From the NCBI GenBank assembly GCA_900759565.1, contig CAAEVV010000060.1:1-44343 (forward strand): DNA of 44,343 nt. The letters are read 5' to 3'. The DNA comes from an uncultured Collinsella sp. Lineage in GTDB: Bacteria > Actinomycetota > Coriobacteriia > Coriobacteriales > Coriobacteriaceae. Every line of letters begins with the position of its first letter. Within the stretch, counting starts at the first letter, position 1. The notes beneath the pieces are model-generated. The model was not told the DNA's origin and searched no databases. It was given only the letters and a program-made list of their open reading frames with translations. Below are positions 30,573 to 40,203 of the stretch, piece by piece. A program made the position numbers and the translations under genes.

Positions 30573-32852
30573 ATGATGGGATCAAACGTGAGCGATACAA
30601 AGCTAAAGCCAGCAACCAAAAAGCCTGCTACCCGTAAACCCGCCCCGCACGCGTCGGAGCTCACCAAAGACGATGTCTATCTGTTTGGCATCGGCACATG
30701 GGAGCGCAGCTGGGAAAAGATGGGCGCGCACCCCGACACGCAGAACCGTACGCGCGGCTGGCGTTTTTGCGTTTGGGCGCCAGACGTAAAAAGCGTCCAT
30801 GTCATTGGCGAATTTAACGACTGGGATGAGCAGGCCAACCCGCTGGTGCCCGTGCATACGAGCTCTATTTGGGAAGGCTTTATTCCTGGCGCCGAGCAGG
30901 GCCAGCTCTATAAATACCTTATCGAGACCAACGAGGGCGAAAAGCTCTACAAGGCCGATCCGTATGCCTTTAAGGCCGAGTGCCCTCCGGGTACTGCCAG
31001 CGTGCTGTGGACCCTCGATGGCTACCAGTGGAACGACGCGGCTTGGCTCAAGCGACGCGCCGGCCATAACCACATGTCGCAACCCCTTAACATCTACGAG
31101 GTGCATATTGGCTCGTGGAAGCGCCACGGCGACGCGCCGCAGGGCGAGCCCGACGAGTACGGCAACTACCCCGGTCCCATGGACCCCTTCCCCGCGCAGC
31201 GCGGTGAGTTTTACACCTACGACGACCTGTCGGTGGAGCTCGTGGACTACGTCCGCGATATGGGCTATACGCATATCGAGGTCATGCCGCTTATGGAGCA
31301 TCCCTTCGATGGCTCCTGGGGCTACCAGACGACCGGCTACTACGCCGCCACGTCGCGCTACGGCAACCCGCAGCAGCTCATGCACTTTATCGATGCGTGC
31401 CACGAGGCAGGCATCGGCGTGATCATGGACTGGGTTCCCGGCGGTTTTTGCGCCGACTCCCACGGCCTTGCCACCTTTAACGGCCACATGCTATTTGAGC
31501 ACGAGATTCACCCCAACTGGGGCACGCACAAGTTTGACTTCGCCCGCGGCGAGGTCCGCTCCTTCCTGGTCTCCAACGTGCTGTACTGGCTCGAGAACTT
31601 CCACGTGGACGGCATTCGCATGGACGGCGTGTCCAGCATGCTCTACCTCAACTTTGGCATTGACGATCCCAGCCAAAAGAAGTTCAACAAGTACGGTACC
31701 GAGGAGGACCTGGACGCCAGCGCGTTTATCCGTCAAGTTAATTGCGCTGTAGAGGCGCACTACCCCGACGTGATGATGATGGCCGAGGAGTCCACCGCGT
31801 GGCCGCTCGTGACCTACCCGCCGCAGGACGGCGGCCTGGGTTTCCACTACAAGTGGGACATGGGCTGGATGAACGACACCCTGCACTACATGCAGACCGA
31901 TTTTCCGTGGCGCCCCGGCAACCACGGCCTGCTCACGTTCTCCATCATGTATGCCTTTACCGAGAACTTTATCTGTCCGCTGAGCCACGACGAAGTCGTG
32001 CACGGCAAGTGCTCGCTCATCGGCCGTATGCCGGGCGACTGGTGGCGCCAGTTTGCCGGTCTGCGCACGCTGGCCTTCTACCAGATGACGCACCCCGGTG
32101 CCAAGCTCAACTTTATGGGCAACGAGATCGGCCAGTTTATTGAGTGGCGCTACTACGAGTCCATTCAGTGGTTCTTGACCGAGGAGTATGAGACTCACAA
32201 GCATCATCAGGCGTTTATCAAGGCGCTCAACCACCTGTACACCGCCGAGCCCGCCCTGTACGAGCGCGGCTACACCGACGACGGCTTTACCTGGATCGAT
32301 GCGGATAACTCAAAGCAGTCCATCGTGAGCTTTGTGCGCCAGGGCGAGGACATCGACGACGACCTGGTGATCCTGATCAACTTTGACCCGGCGAGCTACG
32401 AGAGCTTCCGTGTGGGCGTGCCGCGCGAGGGTGACTGGGAGGTCATCTTCGATTCCGACCGTCCCGAGTTTGGCGGCAGCGGCTATGCCGGCGAGGAGCC
32501 CTACACCTGCTCGAGCGAGCCCTATCCCTGGAACGGGCAGATGGACTCTATCGAGATTAAGGTGCCCGGCCTGGCAGGCGTGGTGCTTAAGCGCCGTGGT
32601 CCCAGCAGCTATAAGCCGCCGGTGGTTGAGACTCCCAAGGTTGCGCCCAAGAAGCGCACGTCTTCGGTGAAGCCCAAGCCTGCGGCTACTAAGAAGGCTC
32701 CGGCCAAGGCGAAGGCTACCAAGTCCGCTGCCAAGGCCAAGACCGCCACAAAGCCCGCTGCTAAGGCTACCGCGACCAAAAAGCAGACTGCCAAAAAGGC
32801 CGCTACCAAGGCCAAGTCAGCTTCTGTTAAGTCGTCTGCCAAGGATGCGTAA
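30573..32852 (+). CDS. glgB: Glycogen branching enzyme with a lysine/alanine-rich tail
   Basis: A 759-residue GH13_9 enzyme that makes alpha-1,6 branches. After a short K/P-rich leader come a CBM48-type domain (GWRFCVWAPDVKSVHVIGEFN) and the catalytic barrel: DGIRMDGVSSMLY (nucleophile Asp, about residue 351), MMAEESTAWP (acid Glu, about 405) and PLSHDEVVHGK (third Asp). From about residue 684 the last 76 residues are almost only K, A, T, P and S (motifs like KKAPAKAKATK), unlike normal GlgB. The start is uncertain: ATG 30573 or 30576, or GTG 30588 with GGGA upstream; the longer open frame to 30453 is not needed. First gene of the glg block. Confidence 0.9.
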   Translation: MMGSNVSDTKLKPATKKPATRKPAPHASELTKDDVYLFGIGTWERSWEKMGAHPDTQNRTRGWRFCVWAPDVKSVHVIGEFNDWDEQANPLVPVHTSSIWEGFIPGAEQGQLYKYLIETNEGEKLYKADPYAFKAECPPGTASVLWTLDGYQWNDAAWLKRRAGHNHMSQPLNIYEVHIGSWKRHGDAPQGEPDEYGNYPGPMDPFPAQRGEFYTYDDLSVELVDYVRDMGYTHIEVMPLMEHPFDGSWGYQTTGYYAATSRYGNPQQLMHFIDACHEAGIGVIMDWVPGGFCADSHGLATFNGHMLFEHEIHPNWGTHKFDFARGEVRSFLVSNVLYWLENFHVDGIRMDGVSSMLYLNFGIDDPSQKKFNKYGTEEDLDASAFIRQVNCAVEAHYPDVMMMAEESTAWPLVTYPPQDGGLGFHYKWDMGWMNDTLHYMQTDFPWRPGNHGLLTFSIMYAFTENFICPLSHDEVVHGKCSLIGRMPGDWWRQFAGLRTLAFYQMTHPGAKLNFMGNEIGQFIEWRYYESIQWFLTEEYETHKHHQAFIKALNHLYTAEPALYERGYTDDGFTWIDADNSKQSIVSFVRQGEDIDDDLVILINFDPASYESFRVGVPREGDWEVIFDSDRPEFGGSGYAGEEPYTCSSEPYPWNGQMDSIEIKVPGLAGVVLKRRGPSSYKPPVVETPKVAPKKRTSSVKPKPAATKKAPAKAKATKSAAKAKTATKPAAKATATKKQTAKKAATKAKSASVKSSAKDA

Positions 32853-32869
32853 CAAAGCCGTTACAGCTG

Positions 32870-32898
32870 TTATTACCCGCCCCGTGGGGGCGTAGGAT
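32870..32898 (+). promoter_or_regulatory. Possible promoter of glgP
   Basis: TTATTA (32870-32875), a 17-nt spacer and TAGGAT (32893-32898). The spacer contains a GCCCC/GGGGC hairpin. The match is moderate. Confidence 0.4.
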
Positions 32899-32946
32899 AC
32901 ATGTCATAACCGTTCCGGGAGAAACATCCCCGGGGGAAAGGAACGT

Positions 32947-35373
32947 ATGAATAAGATCTTCGACAACAAGCAGGAGTTTACCGAGCTCTATCGCGATGCC
33001 GTTATGAGCATTAGCGGCAAGAGCGTCGAGGCCGCCAGCGACCTGGACCGCTTTAATGCCCTGGCAAAGCTCATGGCCGAGAAGGCCCGCACCGTTGCAA
33101 CCAAGAGCGACGCCCGCGCCACCGCCGAGGGCAAGAAGCGCGTGTACTACTTCTCGATCGAGTTTTTGATCGGCCGCCTGCTCGACAACTACCTGCTCAA
33201 CTTTGGCGTGCGCGACATGGTCGCCGAGGCGCTCGACGACATGGGCTTCGATCTTTCCGTCATCGAGAACCAGGAGCCCGATCCGGCTCTGGGCAACGGT
33301 GGCCTGGGCCGTCTAGCCGCATGCTTCCTAGATTCCATGGCAGCCGAGGGCATCGCCGGCTACGGCAACGGCATGCGCTACCGCTACGGCCTGTTTAAGC
33401 AGGAGATCGTCAACGGCTGCCAGGTCGAGGCCACCGACGAGTGGCTCACCCACGGCTATCCCTGGGAGGTCCGCCGTCAGGACAAGGCCGTGACCATCAA
33501 GTTTGGTGGCCATATTGAGGGCTTTGAGGAGAACGGCCGCACGTTCTACCGCACGGTGGACACGCAGGACATCCTGGCCGTCCCCTACGACATCCCCGTG
33601 GTGGGCTATGCCGGCGAGACCGTCAACAAGCTGCGCGTCTGGGCTGCCGAACCGGTCGAGGAGCACTTCGATCTGGAGGCCTTCAACCGCGGCGACTACG
33701 CCCAGGCCGATGCCGAGCGCGCCGAGGCCGAGGCCATCAGCGCCATCCTCTACCCCAACGACGCCGGCGAGCACGGCCGTCTGCTGCGCCTGAAGCAGGA
33801 GTACCTGTTTGTCTCGGCCGGCATCTACAGCCTGCTCGACACCTTTGAGAAGGAGCACGGCGAGAACTGGGAGCTGCTGCCGCAGTTTGTTGCCATCCAC
33901 ACCAACGACACTCACCCCGCCATGTGCGGCCCCGAGCTCATGCGCATCCTCATCGACGAGAAGAAGCTCGAGTGGGATGACGCCTGGAACATCGTGACGC
34001 AGGTCGTGAGCTACACCAACCACACCATCCTGCCCGAGGCTCTGGAGAAGTGGCCCATCGGCACGTTCTCCAAGCTCCTCCCCCGCGTGTACCAGATTAT
34101 CGACGAGATCAGCCGTCGTTGGCACGAGTCGTTCGACACCACGCAGGAGGGCTGGCAGGAGCGTCTGCGCCAGACCGCCATCCTGTGGGACGGCGAGATT
34201 CGCATGGCCAACCTGTCCGTGATCTGCAGCCACAGCGTCAACGGCGTGGCAAAGATCCACTCCGACATCATCAAGAACATCGTGCTCAAGGACTTCTATG
34301 ACCTGACGCCCGAGAAGTTCAACAACAAGACCAACGGCATCTCGCACCGTCGTTTCTTTGCCGAGGCCAACCCAACCTATGCCAAGCTTGTGACCGAGGC
34401 CATTGGCGACGGCTGGCTCAAGGACGCCTTTGAGCTGGAGAAACTCAAGGAGTTCCAGAACGATACCGAGTTCCTGAAGGCCGTGGGTGCCTCCAAGCGC
34501 GCCAACAAGGAGCGCCTGGCCGCCTACGTTAAGGCCGAGACCGGTCTGGTCATTGATCCCAACACCGTCTTCGATGTTCAGGTTAAGCGCTTCCATGCCT
34601 ACAAGCGCCAGCTCATGAACATCATGAAGGTGATGGACATCTACAACCGTCGCATCGCGGATCCAAACTTCCACGTGACGCCGACGACCTTCATCTTTAG
34701 CGGCAAGGCTGCCTCGAGCTACACCTTTGCCAAGGAGACCATCCGCCTGATCAACTCCGTGGCCGATGTCATCAATAACGACGCCCGCGTCAACGAGGTC
34801 ATGAAGGTCTGCTTTATCCCCAACTTCCGCGTGAGCAACGCCCAGCTCATCTACCCCGCCGCCGAGATCTCGGAGCAGATCTCCACAGCCGGCAAGGAGG
34901 CCTCGGGCACGTCCAACATGAAGCTCATGATGAACGGCGCCATTACGCTGGGCACCCTCGACGGCGCTAACATCGAGATCGCCGACCTGGCCGGCCGCGA
35001 GAACGAGGCCATCTTTGGCCTGACCGCTCCCGAGGTCGAGCAGCTCTGGGCATCGAACAGCTACTTTGCGTGGGATACCCTCAACGGCGACCGCGAGCGT
35101 CTGGGCCGCGTGATGGACGAGCTCAAGGACAACACCTTTGCGGGTCTTTCGGGCAACTTCGAGAGCATCTACAACGAGCTCATGAACAACAACGACCCCG
35201 ACCTGGTCATGGCCGATTTCCGCAGCTACGTCGACGCCTGGGAGGCGCTCACGAACAGCTACGGCGACCAGGAGACCTGGAACCGCAAGGCGCTGCTCAA
35301 CACCGCCTCCTCCGGCTGGTTCTCGAGCGACCGCACCATTCGCGAGTACCGCGACGAGATCTGGCACGCGTAA
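32947..35373 (+). CDS. glgP: Glycogen phosphorylase
   Basis: An 808-residue GT35 enzyme that releases glucose 1-phosphate from glycogen. Signatures are YYFSIEFLIGRLLDNYL, EPDPALGNGGLGRLAACFLDS, THPAMCGPELMRILID, VKRFHAYKRQLMN and the PLP block GKEASGTSNMKLMMNG (PLP Lys at about residue 659). Length is normal for the family; no tail is present, unlike GlgB and GlgA. AAAGGAA precedes ATG 32947, and the gene starts 94 bp after glgB. Confidence 0.96.
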   Translation: MNKIFDNKQEFTELYRDAVMSISGKSVEAASDLDRFNALAKLMAEKARTVATKSDARATAEGKKRVYYFSIEFLIGRLLDNYLLNFGVRDMVAEALDDMGFDLSVIENQEPDPALGNGGLGRLAACFLDSMAAEGIAGYGNGMRYRYGLFKQEIVNGCQVEATDEWLTHGYPWEVRRQDKAVTIKFGGHIEGFEENGRTFYRTVDTQDILAVPYDIPVVGYAGETVNKLRVWAAEPVEEHFDLEAFNRGDYAQADAERAEAEAISAILYPNDAGEHGRLLRLKQEYLFVSAGIYSLLDTFEKEHGENWELLPQFVAIHTNDTHPAMCGPELMRILIDEKKLEWDDAWNIVTQVVSYTNHTILPEALEKWPIGTFSKLLPRVYQIIDEISRRWHESFDTTQEGWQERLRQTAILWDGEIRMANLSVICSHSVNGVAKIHSDIIKNIVLKDFYDLTPEKFNNKTNGISHRRFFAEANPTYAKLVTEAIGDGWLKDAFELEKLKEFQNDTEFLKAVGASKRANKERLAAYVKAETGLVIDPNTVFDVQVKRFHAYKRQLMNIMKVMDIYNRRIADPNFHVTPTTFIFSGKAASSYTFAKETIRLINSVADVINNDARVNEVMKVCFIPNFRVSNAQLIYPAAEISEQISTAGKEASGTSNMKLMMNGAITLGTLDGANIEIADLAGRENEAIFGLTAPEVEQLWASNSYFAWDTLNGDRERLGRVMDELKDNTFAGLSGNFESIYNELMNNNDPDLVMADFRSYVDAWEALTNSYGDQETWNRKALLNTASSGWFSSDRTIREYRDEIWHA

Positions 35374-35410
35374 AGGCGCGCGAGCTCCCTTATGCCAGCA
35401 CGGCATTACT

Positions 35411-35441
35411 CGACGGGCGCGACCGAGCGCCGCGCCCGTCG
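35411..35441 (+). terminator. Strong hairpin between glgP and glgC
   Basis: CGACGGGCGCG (35411-35421) and CGCGCCCGTCG (35431-35441) form an 11-bp perfect stem with a 9-nt loop. No U-tract follows, so it may be an attenuator or an mRNA-end stabiliser rather than a classic terminator. Confidence 0.45.
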
Positions 35442-35481
35442 CTAATGGGTTTAAGAACATCGATGACAGAAGGAGAAATCG

Positions 35482-36630
35482 ATGAGTAAGAAAGAATGCA
35501 TCGCGATGCTCCTCGCAGGAGGACAGGGCAGCCGATTGGGGGCACTCACCCAAAAGATCGCTAAGCCGGCGGTTAGCTTTGGTGGCAAGTTCCGCATTAT
35601 CGACTTTTCGCTGTCCAACTGCTCCAACTCGGGCATCGACACTGTGGGCGTTCTGACGCAGTACCGTCCCTACCTGCTGCATGCCTATGTGGGCTCCGGC
35701 GAGGCCTGGGATCTGGACAGCCGTGACGGCGGCGTGTCGATCCTGCCGCCGTACGAGACGCAGACCGGTGGCGCCTGGTATGCGGGCACGGCCGACGCCA
35801 TTACGCAGAACCTCGACTACATCAAGGCCAACGACCCCAAGTACGTCCTAATTCTTTCGGGCGATCACCTGTATCGCATGGACTACCGCAAGATGCTCAA
35901 GACGCACATTGAGAACAACGCCGACCTCACGGTGAGTGTTATGCCCGTGCCGTGGGAGGAGGCCAGCCGCTTTGGCATCCTGACCACCGACCCCGAGGAC
36001 GGCCGCATCACCAAGTTCACCGAGAAGCCCGATAAGCCCGATTCGAACCTCGCATCCATGGGCATCTACATCTTCTCGGCCGACGTCCTGATCGAGGCGC
36101 TCGAGGAGGACGCTCTGGACCAGCGCTCGAGCCACGACTTTGGCAAGGACATCATCCCCAAGCTGCTCGGCGAGGGCAAGCGCCTGTACAGCTACGAGTT
36201 CCACGGCTTTTGGAAGGACGTCGGCACCATCGCCAGCTTCCACGAGACCTCGATGGACCTGCTGGGCAACAACCCCGAGTTCGATCTGTTTGACAAGCAC
36301 TTCCCCATCATGTCCAACATCACCACGCGTCCGCCGCACTACATTGGTCCGGACGGCCGCCTGGACGACTGCCTGGTCTCCAACGGCTGCAAGATCTACG
36401 GCACCGCTCGCCACTCGATCCTTTCGACCGATGTCATCATCGAGGAGCGCGCTGTGGTCGAGGACTCCGTGCTGCTGCCGGGTGCGCACGTTAAGAGCGG
36501 CGCGCACATCTGCCGCGCAATTTTGGGCGAGAACTCCACGGTCGAAGAGGGCGTGAAGCTCGGCTCTGTCGATACCACCAAGGATACGGCCGTCGTTGGA
36601 AATGACGTCGTTATCGGGAAGGGGGAATGA
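35482..36630 (+). CDS. glgC: Glucose-1-phosphate adenylyltransferase
   Basis: A 382-residue catalytic ADP-glucose pyrophosphorylase. The N-terminal pyrophosphorylase motif is LLAGGQGSRLGALTQKIAKP, followed by FGGKFRIIDFSLSNC and SGDHLYRMDYRKML. ITKFTEKPDKPDSNLASMGIYIF binds glucose 1-phosphate. The C-terminal left-handed beta-helix follows. It makes ADP-glucose, the rate-limiting step in glycogen synthesis. AGGAG precedes ATG 35482. Paired with glgD five bases downstream. Confidence 0.95.
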   Translation: MSKKECIAMLLAGGQGSRLGALTQKIAKPAVSFGGKFRIIDFSLSNCSNSGIDTVGVLTQYRPYLLHAYVGSGEAWDLDSRDGGVSILPPYETQTGGAWYAGTADAITQNLDYIKANDPKYVLILSGDHLYRMDYRKMLKTHIENNADLTVSVMPVPWEEASRFGILTTDPEDGRITKFTEKPDKPDSNLASMGIYIFSADVLIEALEEDALDQRSSHDFGKDIIPKLLGEGKRLYSYEFHGFWKDVGTIASFHETSMDLLGNNPEFDLFDKHFPIMSNITTRPPHYIGPDGRLDDCLVSNGCKIYGTARHSILSTDVIIEERAVVEDSVLLPGAHVKSGAHICRAILGENSTVEEGVKLGSVDTTKDTAVVGNDVVIGKGE

Positions 36631-36634
36631 TCCG

Positions 36635-37762
36635 ATGATCAATCGCAAGGCCATCGGTTATATCACCGCTAACTACTCTTCGACCTACGGCAGCGTGCTG
36701 CTCAAGGACCGCCCCATCGCGTCCGTTCCGTTTTTGGGCCGCTACCGCCTGATCGACTTCCCGCTGTCCAACATGATGAATGCCGGCATTAAGACCGTCG
36801 GCGTCGTCATGCCGGGCAACTACCGCTCGCTGATCGACCACGTGGGCTCGGGCAAGGACTGGGGCCTGGACCGCAAGAAGGGCGGCCTGTTCATGGTGCC
36901 CGGCAACGCGTATGGCACCACCAAGGGCGGCATGCGCTTCTTGCTACGCGACATCATCTCCAACAAGACGCTGTTCCAGCGCTCGGACAAGCCCTATGTT
37001 GTGATGATGGGCACCAACATCATCTTTAACATGGACCTCAACACCATCATCGACGCGCACGAGAACTCCGGTGCCCAGATGACCGTGGTGTACTGCAAGG
37101 CCACGCACAACGTCGATGACGAGACCAAACTCGAAATTAACGAGAACGGCCGCCTGACGGGCGTGAGCGCCGGCGTCGTGTACGGCGACAACGCCTCTAT
37201 GGACTGCTGCATCGTCAACCGCGAGACGCTGCTCGAGATTATCGACCACTACCAGGCCGCCGACTATCTGGACCTGCTCGAGGCACTCCAGGGCGACTTT
37301 GGCAACATCGACGTGTGCAGCTACGAGTACAAGGGCGAGGTCGTGGGCGTGTTTAGCGAGAAGTCGCTGTATCGCCGCAGCATGGACCTGCTCGACCAGA
37401 CCGTGGCCGACCATCTCTTCGATCCCGAGCGCCCGATCCTGACCAAGGCTCACGACGTGCCGCCTTCGCGCTATGCGACCGGCAGCCACGCGTGCAACTC
37501 GATCATCTCGGCCGGCTGCATCATCAAGGGCACTGTGCGCAACTCGATCCTGTCGCGCGGCGTCGTGGTTGAGGAAGGCGCTTCGGTAACCAACTCGATC
37601 ATCAACCAGAGCTGCATCATCAAGAGCGGCGCCCGTGTTGAGAATGCCATCCTGGACAAGAACAACGTTGTTCCCACCAACACCGAGCTTCGCGGCACGC
37701 CCGAGAACATCCTGGTGCTGGGCAAGGCTCCGTTAACCTCCGACACCACCATCGTACGTTAA
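36635..37762 (+). CDS. glgD: GlgD, regulatory/non-catalytic ADP-glucose pyrophosphorylase subunit
   Basis: A 375-residue paralogue of GlgC. It begins MINRKAIGYITANYSSTYGS and lacks the canonical G-G-x-G-x-R-L loop, the mark of GlgD subunits that raise the activity of GlgC in a heterotetramer. FLGRYRLIDFPLSNMMNAGI and the hexapeptide-repeat C-terminus (ISAGCIIKGTVRNSILSRGV) are retained. ATG 36635, four bases after the glgC stop and with GGGGGAA upstream, is the natural start. Confidence 0.93.
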   Translation: MINRKAIGYITANYSSTYGSVLLKDRPIASVPFLGRYRLIDFPLSNMMNAGIKTVGVVMPGNYRSLIDHVGSGKDWGLDRKKGGLFMVPGNAYGTTKGGMRFLLRDIISNKTLFQRSDKPYVVMMGTNIIFNMDLNTIIDAHENSGAQMTVVYCKATHNVDDETKLEINENGRLTGVSAGVVYGDNASMDCCIVNRETLLEIIDHYQAADYLDLLEALQGDFGNIDVCSYEYKGEVVGVFSEKSLYRRSMDLLDQTVADHLFDPERPILTKAHDVPPSRYATGSHACNSIISAGCIIKGTVRNSILSRGVVVEEGASVTNSIINQSCIIKSGARVENAILDKNNVVPTNTELRGTPENILVLGKAPLTSDTTIVR

Positions 37763-37794
37763 CGTTGGCACCGCAACATCGCTCGTAACATGTA

Positions 37795-37828
37795 GAATAG
37801 CCGCCCGGTTAGCGCCAGGCGGCTATTC
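37795..37828 (+). promoter_or_regulatory. Hairpin between glgD and glgA
   Basis: GAATAGCCGCC (37795-37805) and GGCGGCTATTC (37818-37828) form an 11-bp perfect stem. It ends 24 bp before the glgA start and has no U-tract; it could modulate glgA expression. Confidence 0.4.
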
Positions 37829-37852
37829 TCGAATTGCAACATGGGAGACAAT

Positions 37853-40171
37853 ATGGCAGATTCCAGCAAAAAGATGCAGATCGTGTTTGCCTCGGCCGAG
37901 TGCGCACCGTTTGTTAAGACCGGTGGCCTGGGAGACGTGGCGGGCTCGCTGCCTGCGGCGCTCGTGCGCGCCGGCGCCGAAGTCATCGTAATGGTGCCCA
38001 AGTACGCCACCATCAAGGACGAGTACAAGGCGCAGATGGAGCACTTCTCCGATTTTTACGTGAGCCTGGGCTGGCGCAACGAGTACTGCGGTCTCGAGAA
38101 GCTCGAGCACGACGGCGTCATCTATATGTTCATCGACAACGAGCGCTACTTTGCGCGCGACTATCCGTACGGCTTCTTTGACGACGGCGAGCGATTTGCG
38201 TTCTTCTCCAAGGCCATTACCGAGAGCCTGCAGCACCTGCCGGCCGGCTTTGAGTGCGACATCCTGCACTGCAACGACTGGCAGACGGCACTGGCGCCTG
38301 TGTTCTTGCGCGAGTTCTACCAGGGCCTGCCGCTGTACGACCGCGTCAAAACCGTGTTCTCGATCCACAACGTGGCGTTCCAGGGCCAGTTTAGCGATAC
38401 CGTGATGGAGGACATCCTGGGTGTGGCGCATATTCCCGCGGCCGCCTCTCAGCTGCGTTGCGACGCCTGCAGCGTCAACTACATGCTGGGCGCGCTGCGC
38501 TATGCCGACGCCATCACCACGGTGAGCCCCACCTATGCCAACGAAATCCAGACGCCCGAGTTTGGCGAGGGCCTGGACGGCGTGCTGCGCGAGCGTTCGT
38601 ACGCGCTGCAGGGCATCCTCAACGGCATTGATGTGGCAGGCTTTGACCCGGCAACCGACAAGCGCATTGCCGCCAACTACACGGTCGAGGACCGTTCCGG
38701 CAAGGCCGTGTGCAAGGCCAAGCTGCAGGAAGAGCTGGGGCTCGAGGTTCGCGACGACCGCCCGCTCATGGTGATGGTCACGCGCCTGACGCGCCAGAAG
38801 GGTATGGACCTGGTCATGTACGCGCTCGACCGCATTCTGGCCGGCGGCGTGCAGGTTGCCGTGCTGGGCACCGGCGACCGCGACTACGAGGACGGCCTGC
38901 GCTATTTCCAGGACAAGTACCCCGGCACTATGGCCGCGCGCATCGAGTTCGATCCAGCGCTGTCGCAGCGTATGTACGCCGCCGCCGATATGTTCCTGAT
39001 GCCGTCGAAGTTTGAGCCCTGCGGCCTGTCGCAGATCATCGCCATGCGCTACGGCACCCTGCCCATCGTGCGCGAGACTGGTGGTCTGAAGGACACTGTG
39101 ATCCCGTATAACGAGTTTACCGGCGAGGGCACGGGCTTCTCGTTTAGCAACTTTAACGGCGACGAGATGGGCGACGCGGTGTTCCGCGCGGCGCGCCTGT
39201 TCTGGGATAACCGCGAAGCGTGGGATCAGCTGGTCACGCAGGCCATGAGCCAGGACTTTAGCTGGACGCGTTCGGCCGATAAGTATCTGGACCTGTACTT
39301 CTTTATGCATCCGGAGATTGAGCGCCCGGCAGCTGTTGCCGACGAGCCTGAGGCTGTTGCTGATCCGGTGACCGCTGAGGATCCTGAGGCCGAAGAGAAG
39401 CCGGCTGAAGCCGAGCCCGTTAAGGCCGAGCCCGAGGTGAAGCCCGCTGCGAAGCCTGCGGCAAAGAAGACCGCGACTCGTAAGACGACGGCCAAGAAGG
39501 CCACGGCGAGCAAGACCGCGACCGCGAGCAAGACCACCGCTGCCAAGACAACGACCACGCGCAAGCGCACCACTGCAGCTGCCAAGAAGGCCGCCGAAGC
39601 CGAGGCTGTTCCCGAGGTAAAGGCTGAGGCCGCCGTCGAGGCCAAGGCTGCGGCAAAGGCACCGGCCAAGACCGCCACGAAGAAGACGACCGCGACCGCC
39701 AAAAAGGCAACGGCTGCCAAGAAGACCACGACAACGAAGTCGACGACGACCAAGGCTGCTACGACGAAGGCCGCTGCGAAGACGACCCCGAAGGCAGCCG
39801 CAAAGCCGGCCGCAAAAGTCGAGGAGACGCCCGCCAAGCCCAAGGCCGAGGCGACCGTCGAGGCCAAGCCGGCCGCCAAGACCACCACGCGCAAGCGCAC
39901 TACGACGACGGCTAAGAAGACCACGACCAAGGCTGCTGCTCCCAAGGCGGAAGCTAAGGTCGAGACCAAGCCCGCAGTAAAGGCCAAGCCGGTACCGAAG
40001 GCATCCGAAGCCAAGTCCGCTGCCGTCAAAGAGGAGCCCAAAGCCGAGGTAAAGGCCAAGCCCGAGCCCGCCAAGAAGGCCCCGGTCTCCCCCGCCGCCG
40101 CGACCGAGGAAAAGGCTCCGACCAAAAAGACGTCCGTCCGCAAGGCAACGGCCACCCGCAAGCGCCGCTAA
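37853..40171 (+). CDS. glgA: Glycogen synthase with a long histone-H1-like tail
   Basis: A 772-residue protein. Residues 1 to about 490 are a complete GT5 glycogen synthase: VKTGGLGDVAGSLP near 21-34 (ADP-glucose site), DILHCNDWQTALAP, VFSIHNVAFQGQF, and MPSKFEPCGLSQI with TGGLKDTV. From about 493 to the end some 280 residues consist mostly of K, A, T, E and P. Near-repeats such as TTRKRTT, AAKKA, VEAKPAAK and KTTT alternate with acidic patches, ending TATRKRR. This is like histone H1 or HU-tail sequence and is absent from normal GlgA (about 480 residues). ATG 37853 with GGGAG upstream is the likely start; another ATG lies four codons earlier. Confidence 0.92.
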   Translation: MADSSKKMQIVFASAECAPFVKTGGLGDVAGSLPAALVRAGAEVIVMVPKYATIKDEYKAQMEHFSDFYVSLGWRNEYCGLEKLEHDGVIYMFIDNERYFARDYPYGFFDDGERFAFFSKAITESLQHLPAGFECDILHCNDWQTALAPVFLREFYQGLPLYDRVKTVFSIHNVAFQGQFSDTVMEDILGVAHIPAAASQLRCDACSVNYMLGALRYADAITTVSPTYANEIQTPEFGEGLDGVLRERSYALQGILNGIDVAGFDPATDKRIAANYTVEDRSGKAVCKAKLQEELGLEVRDDRPLMVMVTRLTRQKGMDLVMYALDRILAGGVQVAVLGTGDRDYEDGLRYFQDKYPGTMAARIEFDPALSQRMYAAADMFLMPSKFEPCGLSQIIAMRYGTLPIVRETGGLKDTVIPYNEFTGEGTGFSFSNFNGDEMGDAVFRAARLFWDNREAWDQLVTQAMSQDFSWTRSADKYLDLYFFMHPEIERPAAVADEPEAVADPVTAEDPEAEEKPAEAEPVKAEPEVKPAAKPAAKKTATRKTTAKKATASKTATASKTTAAKTTTTRKRTTAAAKKAAEAEAVPEVKAEAAVEAKAAAKAPAKTATKKTTATAKKATAAKKTTTTKSTTTKAATTKAAAKTTPKAAAKPAAKVEETPAKPKAEATVEAKPAAKTTTRKRTTTTAKKTTTKAAAPKAEAKVETKPAVKAKPVPKASEAKSAAVKEEPKAEVKAKPEPAKKAPVSPAAATEEKAPTKKTSVRKATATRKRR

Positions 40172-40203
40172 TCCGGACGATTAAAACTTAATCCTCAACG
40201 CAA

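Noticed and set aside
33328..35682. A 784-codon open frame antisense to glgP, and similar long antisense frames over glgA, glgC and the GH13-GH77 gene
   Set aside because: These are side effects of GC-rich codon bias in the sense genes. The products are V/G/L/H-rich without any known domain, and the sense strand holds unmistakable enzymes.
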